A stretch of 64,000 bases of DNA from Chlamydomonas reinhardtii (taxonomy: Eukaryota > Chlorophyta > Chlorophyceae > Chlamydomonadales > Chlamydomonadaceae), in assembly GCF_000002595.2 (NCBI RefSeq), contig NC_057016.1, positions 124,001-188,000 on the forward strand. Direction: 5' to 3'. A program made the position numbers and the translations under genes. Below are positions 42,901 to 54,067 of this stretch, in pieces; within the stretch, counting starts at the first letter, position 1; the number at the start of each line of letters is the position of its first letter. The notes below the pieces were generated by a model, which saw nothing but the letters and a program-made list of their open reading frames with translations, made no database searches and was not told the origin of the DNA.

Positions 42901-45900
42901 GCGGCGCTTCCGCACCCAGCAGCCCGCCGACTGCAGCCTCTACCACCGCTGCCGCCGCCTCGGCTGCCGCCGCCGCCGTCTGCGCATCCAGCCGGGCTGA
43001 GGCGTGCACTGAGGGCGGCTCAGAGCGGCGCGCCAGCTGCGGCGCGCCAGCGGCGCCGCCGCCCCTACGCCCGGCCCCGCCACCCGCTTGCTGCTGCAGC
43101 TGCTGCTGCTGCTGCTGCGCCCTCTCCTGCGGCTGTAGCTGCAGCTGGGACTGGTTGCTGTTCCTGTGCTGCAGCAGCCGCTTGCCGCTGGAGCCGTGCG
43201 CCACCGCGGAGCTGGGCCCGCTGCTGATGCGCACCACATTCAAGTTGGCAGACCGACCCGCCGCAGCCGCAGCCGCCGCCGCAGCAGCAGCAGCAGACGC
43301 AGACGCAGCCACAGCCGCAGGCACGCCTCCGCTACCACTGCTCCTCGCGCCCCCGCCGCCGGCAGCACCCGCACTAGCACCTGCGCCGCCGCGGCCGTTG
43401 GCCGGCGGCGTGCCTGTGCCAGCGGACACAGCGGCTGAGGCGGGCGAGGCCATCAGCGACGGCGGCGCGCAGTGCGACGTGGCGGCGGTGGCGGCGGAGG
43501 CGGAGGCGGTGGCGGTGAGTCCCAGGCGGCCCCCGGGCAGCACCTGCGCGAAGTAGAGGCTGCCCACCAGGTTGGGGTGGCTGAGGGTCTGGCTCAGCAG
43601 CACCTCGTTGTGCACGGCCCGCTGCAGGTCGGTGCCGTACTGCAGCACCTTGACGGCGGCGGGCCGGCCCTGCCAGCTGCCGTGGAACACCTTGCCGAAG
43701 GAGCCCGTGCCCAGAGTGGTGTTCAGGTCTGCACGTGCGAGGCGGCAGCAGCGGAGGCAGGCGGGTGGGGTTGCAGGTACGAGATTGGGCAGTTGAATGC
43801 ACACAGACTGCACCATGCGACTGCGACTGCGACAAGCAAGGCTGCAGTGACGCGCCCCGACACGTGCCCCGGCACTACGACTCACCAATGCTGATTCCTG
43901 CCACTACCACAGACCCTGTCCCAGTCGCCGCCGCTGCTGCGCCCTGTTGCTGCAGCTGCAGTGACGCAGACACAGCCCCGCCGGTGCCCTCGCCAGAGCC
44001 GCCGCCAGCCCCCCGGCCGTTTGCGTTGCTGCTGCCACTTCGCGGCAGGCCCGCCCCCTTTGTGCCCATTGTAACGGCAGGCGCTGCGGCCGGGAGGGGT
44101 GGCATGGGCAGCAGGGCGCTGCTTGGGTCCGCGCCTGCTGCTGTCTGCGGCGCGGCCAGCACTCTGTCGGCGCGTGTGCCGTTGGATGCAGCCGGCGCGG
44201 TCACCAGCGCCCCACCCGCCCTGCGGGAGGCATGCGGGGTCAGCGTGTTGGGCGCGACTTGGCAAATGGAGACGTGTATCCCCTTGACACGAATGCAACT
44301 TGCAAGCCGAAAGTCAGCGGCAGGCCTGTGCCCCATTCCACACACTCCGGAGGATGGTGCAAGCAACCCCAAACACGCATACTCACGTGCTGCTGGTGTT
44401 GGTGCCTGAGGCAGTCAGGCCCAGGCTGGTGCTGTTGCCGTCGACGAGGCCGCTGCTGCCGCCGGGTGCAGCCGCCGCCGCCACAGCCCCCGCGGCAAGC
44501 CCTGCTGCCGCAGCTGTTGCCGGCGCACCCGAGCCAGATGACAGGGCACCGCCGTTGTCGGCGCCACCGGCCCCGTTGAGCACCACCACCTGCTGCAGAG
44601 CCCCACTGCCCCCTCCATCCCCCACAGCCCCGTCCCTGCCAACTCCATTCGCAGCAGCACCATCAACATCATCACCACCGCCGCCACCAGCAGTGCCGGT
44701 GGCAGCTGGTGCGTGGCCGTTGGCTCCCCTGGCGGTGACGGCTGCGGCATCGCCAGGCGCCTTCGCGTCTGGCTGCTGCTGGTGCCTCTGCTGCCGGCGG
44801 CGGCGCAGAATCACCACCAGAGCCCCAACGGCTGCCAGCAGCAGGCAACCACCCACGGCAGCTGCAGAGTGCAGGACATACGACAGCGGCCCCAAATCAC
44901 GACGCGGCACGTCTTGCACTTGCACACGCGCGAGGTGCTCCTGTTCAACACGCGGTACAGCGCATGCAGCGGAGTTCTCCGCCCCCTGCCCCCCCTGGCC
45001 CGTCTGCCTCACCTCCGACCGCGGCGCCCACCACCGCCCCGGTGCTGCTGCCGCCGCCGCTGTCGTCCCCACCCCTGGAGCTGGCGTTCTGCTCGGCCGC
45101 CGCTGCCGCCAGCTTCGCCCAGGTGACGTCCTGTGAAACGCGCCAGAGGCCATGGCGTGCGTACAATCGGTGGCCATCCTCCTCCACACGGGTCCGTGGG
45201 CCAGACACCCAAGCCATACGCGCATACCCGTGCACCCATGCAGCCATGCACGCACGCGCCAGGGCGCCGTCATGACCCGCTGAAAGATTGGGTGCAACTA
45301 CGTATGCGTCACGCCCGGCAAGCCCAGATGTGCCACTTGTGAGCCACCCCAGACCGGGCCGTGTCACGCACCCTGCTGTATATGTCCTGGATCTTGGTGC
45401 GCACGCAGTAATCATAGCCCTGGCTGTTGCCGCACTCCTCAGTGGAGGGGTCCTCGCAGCTGCAGCGGGGGTGGACAGGGGTGGAGAGGGGTGGGGCGGG
45501 GTTTGCTGCAGAGCCAAGCACAGGTAGTGAAGCGCCAAGAACCTTGGGCACAGACCTGCCCCCCACGCAGCCACACCCATGCCGCCACCACTCACACGAA
45601 CTGCACGTCCTCCGCCAGCAGCGCATAGCCGCCGCCGCTGGCCACACCCGACAGCCCCGACACCGCCAGCTCCAGGCTGCCCGTGTGGATGTCCAGCACC
45701 TGGGCGCCGCTGTAGCACTGCGCCAGCGCCGCCGGCCGCTGCCGGCACCAGGTGTGCCGCCAGGAGTCCAGGCTGGCCGCGGGCGTGCCCCCCGTGACGG
45801 TGCTGTTGCTACTGCTGTTGACGCCGGGCGGCGGCAGTAGCATGGTGATGTTCTGCGGCAGGCCGGCTGGCGGCAGTGTCTGCATGATGCCGTACAGCAG

Positions 45901-47888
45901 AGACAGCTGCGGGCGGAGGCAGGGGCAGGAGGGGAGACCGGGGCATGGGCCCAGAAGCGGGGTCAGGGCCAGGGGCGGACGGGCGGACGCGGGTGCGGCA
46001 GGCAGGGGTCTCAAAGGAAGGCAGGCCCCCGCAGCCGCAAGATCTGGTCAGGGGCACACGGGGTGGCCCGCACAGGCCTCAGGCGTGCCCTCGCTGCACC
46101 CTCGTCCCGGCCCGCCAGCTGGGCACGCCATGTCTCTGCCTGTGCCTCTACGTCTCACCGGCAGGCAGGCGAAGCAGTGGTAGATGACGTGGTCGTACAC
46201 CAGCCAGCTGCCGGGCGAGGCGCTGAAGATGTCGGCCTGTGGGTGGGGCGAGCGGAGGCGCGAGGGGCGGGTGGGACGGGTGTGAGACGGCGGCGGCGGC
46301 ACATGGCAGGCCAGTGAGCAGTCGGGCGGTCGGGCGGGGAAACAGGGGTTGAGTGGTCGGAAAGGCTAACACCACCAGTTGCAATCGGTTGCAGCTCTCG
46401 CCGAGCGCGGCTGATGCATTGCGCCTTGCACCCTCTGTCCGCTACTTGGGACTGGAAATCACCCACACATCCCTCCCAGCTGTCGCCCGCTGACACATGG
46501 CGCCTCCCGCACACACGCACCTCGAAGCCGCTGCGCTGCCGCGTGTTGCGGATCTCAATCTGGGCACAGCACGAGAACGTGGCGGCGTCGGTTGCAGAGA
46601 CCCCGAGGCAGGTGGGTTCGTATTGCGCCTTTCCCGAACGCAAATAGCCGCCAGCCACCAGCACCCTGGCCCCGCGTATGATGGCGTTGGCCACCCCATG
46701 CCCTGCTCTCTCGTGCAGCCAACACTGCTTGACCCTGCAGCCGCCAACCCGCACCGCCGCTGCCCAGACCCACCTGGTTAAACATGAACGCGACGCCTGG
46801 CGCAATCGTTATTTTGCTCTCTATGAAGCTCATGTCCTGTTGTGCAGCGTCAAGGCGTTTGGGGGTGCCGAGCAAGTTACAGCTCCTGGACAGACCAGTG
46901 GCAGCACGCGGCACTGCCCTCGGACATGACCGCGCCCCCCCACACACACGCCCGCACGCTCACAGGCGCCCGTGTCCACCTGCTCGGGCGCCCACGTGCC
47001 CTCACGCCCCCGTACACGCCCCCGTACACGCCCACGCCCCCGCATGCGCCCGCCCCACCAGTATGTAGCTCTGGTTGGCGCCATCTACTGTAAAGTTGGA
47101 GGCCCTGTGTGGGGAAGGGGCGTGGAGGCCAGGCGGGCCGCAGTCAGCCACAGCGAATGCGGCAGCAGTGAGGATGGGGGCGGCGGAGGATTGAGGCGTA
47201 GCCGCAACAGGGCCTCGCTACAGACATGGTACCTGAATGCCCACGTCTGAATCGCGAAACCTGGGAAGTTTTACCCCGCCCCCAACCCTCGCGGGTGTCC
47301 TGGCTCCCCACAGTGGCTGCTCGGATGGCTGCCTTCAGTGCGTAGGCGACAGGCGAAGCGAAGTCTGCCTACAACCCCTTGGCCAACCCTTCCCAGACCA
47401 GACCCCAGGGCCCGCTGCGCGCGCTACTGAGCAAGCAGTTGGACACATGTCCGCACGCCCCCACGCCCCATCGCGGTCACCCGTCTGCAATTCATGCGCC
47501 CACACGCCTGCGCACACGCCCCCCAAAGCGCGCCTCCCCCGCACACCCGCACACCCAATCACACATGCACTTGCCTGACTATGGGTGCAGCCGGCCACCC
47601 GCCCGCAGTCAGCCGGATGTTGTCGGTGAGGCGTGCCCCCACGCAGCTGGCGTTCCGCACAGCAGCCACGAGCTCTGCCTCCGAGCCAACCGGCTGCAGA
47701 TCAGCCCAGGCCGCTATGGACCAGGTGGCATCGGTGCCCGAGGCGCTAGTGCTGTTGATAGCTGACAGGAGCAAGAGCGCCGCGAGGAGTAGCGCTTGCC
47801 GAAGCGAGGGTACTGTGCGGACGCCCTGCCCGCACGCACGGTGCCGAGCGCCGTCTAGACACAGCATGTCGATGCCGCATTGAGGCAT
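39902..47888 (-). CDS. Receptor-like protein kinase (TKL type) with beta-rich ectodomain
   Basis: Eighteen exons join in phase to 1402 residues: 47888-47599, 47104-47059, 46836-46774, 46559-46521, 46236-46159, 45906-45596, 45459-45372, 45130-45013, 44861-44387, 44220-43886, 43728-42062, 41840-41781, 41535-41287, 41130-41040, 40848-40789, 40618-40470, 40245-40196 and 39941-39902. A signal peptide (ALLLAALLLLSAINSTSASG) precedes an ectodomain of about 300 residues with strands resembling the secreted protein at 34523-36720. A membrane helix (GAAVGGCLLLAAVGALVVIL, then RRRR) lies near residues 335-360. Kinase motifs are GTGSFGKVFHG, PAAVKVL, NEVLL, VCHGDLKLSNVLL, ICDFGLA, MAPELW and PADVYAYGILLWE. 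About 430 low-complexity residues interrupt the N-lobe between strands 4 and 5, and about 60 more sit between the catalytic loop and DFG. HGD replaces HRD, so its activity is uncertain. Confidence 0.85.
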
Positions 47889-48451
47889 CCTTTGTAGTCA
47901 AAATCGTGTCCGTGTTACGCGCCTTGGTACACCCAAATTTGACAAAAGAGTGCCCCCATCACGAGTTTGACGCGCAGCAGCTGCGACCTACTCAGTGTCC
48001 AGTTTACTCAACGCTTTGGTAATGTTAGCTGGGCCAGGGCCCGGCAGCATCCAGCTCAGGTACACGCAGAGGGCAGAACGCTTCCCGACACGCGCCCGTG
48101 GTCTACGAAATCATTATCCGGGCCGAATCGAAGCTGGAAGTGCAGTTGACCGGAGTAGTAGTCCTAGTGCGCAAGTCAGAGCAAATAATTGCAACAATGC
48201 GTATGAACCGGTGTTTGCCGCCAGAGCACGCAATGGTTATATGACTGTCAATTTGGACAAGGACACTGTTGTTAGCCTGGAGGGCTCAAGGCACTGAGGA
48301 ACTTCTGATGAGAGTGATAAAGCCACCGTCAAACTTGGCCATTTAAAAGAAGATAGCACATCGTGACACTATGGCAATTAGATTACTTTCAACATACCTC
48401 TGTCACCCAGGGACATCCCGGAAGGCTGGCCCAGACTGGAAGGGTAGAGGG

Positions 48452-48608
48452 CGGTTGACAACGAGGCACGGCCCCTGACACGCTGAAACGTTTCCGGGCA
48501 CGGCTCAAGGTCGGTCCAGTGTACGTATGCTTATGTTATCAGTGCTGGTGCGGATGACACCATGCACAACTGCGGGTTGACAGCGAGGCACGGCGCCTGA
48601 CTTGCTCG
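48452..48608. repeat. Pair of short direct repeats
   Basis: GCGGTTGACAACGAGGCACG at 48452 recurs as a variant (GCGGGTTGACAGCGAGGCAC) at 48572. Both are followed by a GCC(C/T)CTGAC-like block and then GAA. The units are about 36 bp long and about 120 bp apart. Confidence 0.65.
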
Positions 48609-49070
48609 AATGGTTGCCTTCAGCATGCGTACCAAGGTTCAGCTGGTCATGGGACCGGAATCCAAGGCAGCCGTGCTGCCTGCTAGCTCCGACAGATTCC
48701 CCTGGCATCGTGCGCGCTCATTTCATTACAGCATCGTCGATAGCTAGGTGCAGGCAAACATCAAGGTTATGTGCGAGGACGCCCCGCGCACAGCTCGGGA
48801 CAACTCCGTGTCCACCCTGTGCTTAGCGCAGCGATTCAGGGCCGAAGCTCCCCAGGAATACCCCTGTCCGTGCATGGCTGTGTCACTGTGCGGCTGGCTG
48901 CTGGCTTCGCTGAGTCCGTGCTGGCTCTGGTGTTGTTCCCGCCCTCGAGCTGTCATAGCCCCCCACCCGAAGGCACAAGGCACGAGGCACCTCACCACCT
49001 GACCGCAGCTCCTCCAGCCAGGTGCCCACCACGTTGCCGGTTGCCCCCGCCAGTCCGCCACGGCACTCAC

Positions 49071-49292
49071 CGGGCGCCATGACTTGAAGCGCCAGCGCGT
49101 GTTGGTCCAGCCCTTGAAGAAGCCGGGCATGACAAAGACGTCACGAAGACGTCGAAGAGCACACAGAAGATGGTGTCGTCGTATGCCTTGCTGCACGCCT
49201 TGATCAGCCGGTCGCCGGACTTGGAGTGCAGCACACAGCGCTTTTTGCCCCGGCTTGCACGGCGGGGTGGCGGCGGACATGGGCGGCCACAG
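49071..49292 (-). pseudogene. Possible host gene remnant (orphan exon)
   Basis: On the minus strand two overlapping frames look protein-like. One reads CVLHSKSGDRLIKACSKAYD and then DTIFCVLFDVF. The other continues with DVFVMPGFFKGWTNTRWRF and ends at a good donor (CCG|GTGAGT at 49071-49070). The frame changes at a small local duplication of AAGACGTC near 49133-49150. No start, stop or partner exon was found. It may be a broken exon of a duplicated host gene or a chance pattern. Confidence 0.3.
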
Positions 49293-50532
49293 CTGCGCCA
49301 CGACTGCTTTTGTCTGAGCGGCTACTGCTGCTCGCCTGTTGCGCCCGCGATCACAGGCTGGTTCGGATTGGCGTCGCGGCCCTCCCGGCGACTGCTGCTG
49401 CCTGCGACGCCGCTTACCGCCGCTGGTACGCTGGAGCGTGCCAACGTAGTTGGCCCCTAAGCAGTATCACGCTCAGTGCTTATGAGGTGGTAAACAGTAA
49501 AACAGTCAAAAGGCAGCGCGGGCGTGCACGTGCGTAGCGGAGGGGGCAGGCAAGGCCACGTGGAGGAGGAGAGCACGGCACCGCCCTAGAAGCGGCGCCA
49601 GTGCGCAGATGAGGCCGGTGTCTGGTCAGCAGTCTTTGCTGGCAAGCACAGCGTCGCAAGAATGGCAAGATATGTTGTAGAATTTACTGCCATTTGGTTT
49701 GTTGCCTTGAGCTGTGCTTGTGCTTGACAATGGGACGTGGCTGGAACGTGGCTGGACGCATGGCGGAGGTGCCTGCACACACTGACCCTGGCGATGTCCG
49801 GGAGATGAGGTAGTTTCGAAACCTTCGGCCTCAGACATTGCACCGATGTAGCATGGTCGCAGCCTACTTTTCCCTTTGAGAGTGAGAGCCACCTTTCTTG
49901 TCCCCGAACAGGGCAAACTGGATGTTTGGGGGCTGTTCAACATTCGAGTCTGTCAGGTCTCAGAGATAGTCGGGCGGGCAATCGAGGGTACTCATTAATT
50001 GGGCTCAGCCCCCATCAGCCTTTCTTAGCCATCTTACCTGCCCGTGTGAATACGTGTTGGCAGGGTTGCAGGGGCAGGGGCGTCCCTGAGCGTAGGAAAT
50101 GCATACCTAAAATTCAAGCACCCGATGTGAAGTACCCCAAGCGTGCACGCCATGGTGCACTGTACGATCATGACCAAAGCCCGATCTCGGAGAACATGCA
50201 CTGCAAACCACAGCTGCTGGGTCTGAAGCTCGCTTTGTCGACGCGCGTGAACGCTATGTTGTGTAACAGTGCGCTGTGCTGGGTCTGGTGCTGGGGGGAG
50301 CCTCCCTAGCACCAGCCACGATCCGGGACAAGCCATCATTGATCACGCTCTTAGCCAAACCCGACTTTCCGTGCAGCATTCTTTACTCATTCCAGCGACA
50401 CTCGCTTAGGCAATCATTGTAGCAGCGAGGACAGCGACCATTGAATAGTTGCTGGCCTGTGGTGGGCCGACTGCACGGAACTGAAGGCATTCCCTATGGA
50501 CTGTTAAGCGGAACTATAAACACGCAGCTAAA

Positions 50533-53500
50533 ATGAGCGACCGGCGGAAAATGGGCTATTGGGAGCCTGTGAGTTGACCGGGACGCCTGCGCAGGCCAGC
50601 GGGCTGGAAGTACTGTTTCGTAACCTCTTGTGTTAATAACTTGCAGTTTAATACATGGTGGCGGGACCACGTCGCAAAGTTCGACAAGCGGCCAAATGTG
50701 CACGAGATGAAGAGGTGAGCTCCGCCGCTGGGTTGGACGCGGGCGCGGATGATTGTATCGTAGAAAGTGAGACAAATGATGAGCTCCGTGTATGGAGTGA
50801 TGCGTTGTTCGCCATTCCTTTCCTTTGTGCTCACATCAACTACGGAAGCGTGCTTTGGAAGCGGGCTAAGCGCCACGAGTCGCTGTGGTCCAGCCGGGAT
50901 CAGGGGGCAGCGGTTGAGGCACAAGTGGCTGCAGCGTGCAACCCCTCACGCAGCCTCTGCTCGGTCCCTTGTCCCTCTCGGTCCTGCAGCTGGTATGACG
51001 CCAACGCTGCTCACGTCTGGGGCGGTACTGGACCGACGTGGGACGAGACAAAGAAGCACAGGTTCGTAGTCCAGTAGTACTCGTGGGCTGTTCTTCGTTG
51101 CCTGGCACAGGAGAGGCGCTTCTTTCTTCGGCGTGCTGATACCAACACGCCAGCGCCGGCCCCTAACCTCCCTCCCTCCCAACCTTTCCCGCCTGCTCCA
51201 TAGCAAGGGCATGCGGCGTCTCGAGGACATCCCCGACTACTTCCGCAAGTACCGCAAAGGCCGCAAAAAGAAGGGCGGGGCCGGCGGCGACGTGAGTGTG
51301 TGGTGTTGGACGGCGGTCGGGGAGCGCTGTAGGAAGGAAGGACAGGAAGCAGGGTCGCCGGTGAGCGCTTGCGGCCCTGCAGCCGTAGGAAGGAGTTTGG
51401 CACTATTGCATGAGCAAGCTGTGTTCGTCACTGCACATCATGGCCCGCACTTCCCCCTCTGCAAACCCACAGACGAGCAGCAGCGGCGGCAGCGATACGG
51501 AAGCCATGGACTCGGAGGGCGCGCCCACACCGCCGCGTGGTGGTCGAGGCCGCGGCCGCGGCGGTGCTGCCGCCGCCAGCCGCCAGCGCGCGGCGTCAGC
51601 CTCGCACATCCCCACGGTGCAGCCGCAGCTTGGGGCGCCGGGCGCGCCGCCGGGGCTGCCCTCGTTCTTCGGGCTGCCCTTCCTCACCGCCTGGCGCGCC
51701 CGGTCTGCCTCCTCCCCAGTGCTGCAGCAGATGGGCATGGACGGCGGCGGCGGCCCCGAGCGGCAGCACCAACAGCCGCTGGTGGCGGCGGATCTGCCGC
51801 CGGGGCTGCCCTTCCCCATTAACGTGGCCTCCGGCCACGCCGCGCCGCCGCACCTTCACCCGCGTCACGCCGGTGCGCTGCCGGTGGCGACAGCGGGTGG
51901 GCCGCCAATGGGCCGCAACGGGCCCTTCGCCGGCGGCCCTGGCGACCCCAAGCTGCCGCCGCTGCACGGCTCAGGCGGGCCCGTGGGCAGTGCGGGTGGC
52001 GCCACCGCCTCGGACCTGTTCCCGCCCGCGGTGGTGGAGAACGCCTTTGGCAACTTCATGGCCTCGCTGTCGGACGCCGTCAGCGACGGCAGCGCACCGC
52101 CCAGTGCCGCCGCACACGACCTGATGGCCAGCGCCGCAGCAGCAGCGGCGGCGGACGCTGCCACCGAAGGCGGCGGCGCCGGAGGCAGTGCCGCGCCCAG
52201 CCTGCCGCTGATGGACAGCGCGCTGCTGATGCAGGTACCCAGCTCGGCGCTGCCGCCTGACATGCAGGTGTCTGAGGGGCGGGGCGTGTTTGGGAGGCTG
52301 TTCAGCCGCAACAGCACACTCAAGATGGTACATAGCCTTTTTGACCGCTGGGCGGCGCAGGAAGGGGGCGGCGGTGCTGGGGCGGCAGGGCCCGGCGAGG
52401 GCGCGACCGGCGGCCCCGGCCCTAGCGACGGTTCGGCAGGGCCCTACGCGCTGCAGCACCACAACCATCAACACCACCCACAGCAGCAGGCGTATCACCC
52501 GCACGACCCGCGCCGGGGACCCGCACCATACGGCGGCATGCAACATCAGGGCCCGGGCGGGTACGGGCCGCTTCCGCCGCCAGGGGCGCCGTGGGGCCCT
52601 CCACAGCAGCAGCATCCCGAGGCGGTGGGGTACATCACGTACGCGCCCGGACCCGGCGGCTACCCCCCTGCTGGGCCGCGGCCGCCTCATGCAGCGGCGG
52701 CAACCGGCGCGGTGCTGGGCAAGCGCGGGCGGGAGGAGAGCAACGGCAGCGCCACCACGTCGTCAGCGGCGGCGGGCGGCCCCGGCCGCAAGCTGCAGCG
52801 CGGCCTCAGCGGCGTCTTCAAGCCGCTGCTCAGCATCGTGTCCTTCGGCCGCCGCAACCGGGACGCCGCAAACGCCGCAGCCGCGGCAGCGGTCGCCGCC
52901 GGGTCAGGGGCGCCCGCGGCGGATGGCGCTGGCGCTGCTGGCGCGGGCACCAGCGGCGCGGACGGCGCGCCGTCGGTGGGCCTGGGCGCGCTGGGCTTGC
53001 CGTCCTTGCTGGACGGGCCGGGCGGCCTGCTGTCAGCCATTGACTCCAAGCTGTTTGATGGGCTGCCTAGTCTGGTGGGCGTGGACGGAGTCGACGCGGA
53101 GGCGCTGACGGCGCTGGCAGCCACATTGGACGCGCCGCAGGAAGGAAGCGATGGCGGTGGCGGCGCTGGGGGATCGGGCGTGCAGGTGAAGACGGAGCCG
53201 CGCGTGAGCGGCGACAACGGAGTTGGCCCGGGGCCGGAAGACGGGCGGGCGCAGCAGGAGGCGGAGGCGGAAGCCGAGGCGCAGGCGATACGGTTGCCGG
53301 AGCAGGCGGTGGGCGTGAGCGCGGAGTCGCACCTGCCCACGCCCTTCGTGGTGCCCGAGATGCAGGAGCGCGTGGCACCCGGGCAGCAGCACCACCAGCC
53401 CTCATCCTTCACGCACTCGGGCGGGGGCACCATGGCCGCCACGGTGGGCCCAGCCACTGGCTCACCGCAGGGCTGGGGCCCTGTGGACGCAAGCGGCGGG

Positions 53501-53998
53501 CCGGGGTCGTCGCAGGCACACACCGTCACGACCGGGGCCGGCGGCAGCGGGTATGCCAACAGCCCGCACGATTACCAGCAGCAGCACATGCAGCAGCGGC
53601 ACCAGCAGCACCAGCAGCAGCACCAGTACCAGCAGCATTACGGCGCACCGCCGCCGCATTTCTATGCGCCACCGCCGCCGCGTATGGGTGGCAGCGGTGC
53701 GGAAGCCAGCGGCAGCGGCGCGGGGCCTTCTGGGTGGGGCGGCGCGCCGCCGACAGCTCTGCAGCCGCACGCCTACCACCACCACCAACAGCAACCGCCC
53801 TACCCGCACCAACCGCCGTACCTGCAGCCGCCGCAGCACCAGTACCCCTACCAGCTGCAGCAGTTTCCCGGCCAACAGGGCCAACAGGGCCAGCAGCAGC
53901 CGGGCCAGCAGCAGCCGGAGGGCGGCATGGGCGGCAGCCTGCTCATGAAGCTGAGCAGCACCATGTCGGACGTCTTCAAGAGCCTGTCATGGAGGTAG
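50533..53998 (+). CDS. Trp-rich N-terminal domain protein with long Gln/Gly/Pro-rich region
   Basis: Five exons (50533-50568, 50647-50714, 50990-51061, 51204-51291, 51473-53998) join to 929 residues. The first 88 residues look conserved and structured: GYWEPFNTWWRDHVAKFDKR, then SWYDANAAHVWGGTGPTWDE and MRRLEDIPDYFRKYRKGRKKKG, ending in a basic cluster that could bind nucleic acid or serve for nuclear import. The remaining 840 residues are low complexity but hold three short amphipathic segments: GVFGRLFSRNSTLKMVHSLF, LSGVFKPLLSIVSFGRRNRD and the C-terminal MKLSSTMSDVFKSLSWR. A nuclear regulator with interaction motifs is a reasonable guess only. I do not recognise the N-terminal domain. The competing ATG frame at 50655 was rejected because it does not splice in phase. 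TGTAA follows at 54063. Confidence 0.8.
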
Positions 53999-54062
53999 TG
54001 GTGGCAGTAGCAGGCGCAGTACCAGGGGCTGTGGCAGTAGCAATGGGAATGGCGGATGCCGC

Positions 54063-54067
54063 TGTAA
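54063..54067 (+). terminator. Candidate TGTAA polyadenylation signal
   Basis: This TGTAA lies about 65 bp past the stop codon at 53998. Confidence 0.5.

Larger units (their letters stand above)
47889..50532. other. Divergent intergenic region of about 2.6 kb
   Basis: This lies between the receptor kinase start and the gene at 50533. It holds a short direct repeat (48452-48487 and 48572-48608) and a possible gene remnant at 49071-49292. The rest is AT-richer sequence with no supported ORF. A TATAAA at 50515-50520 lies only 13 bp before the ATG at 50533, so it may not act as that gene's TATA box. Confidence 0.5.

Noticed and set aside
50655-51077. ATG-started plus-strand frame of 140 codons
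   Set aside because: The alternative frame in the same exon (NTWWRDHVAKFDKR) splices in phase with flanking exons on both sides. This one does not.
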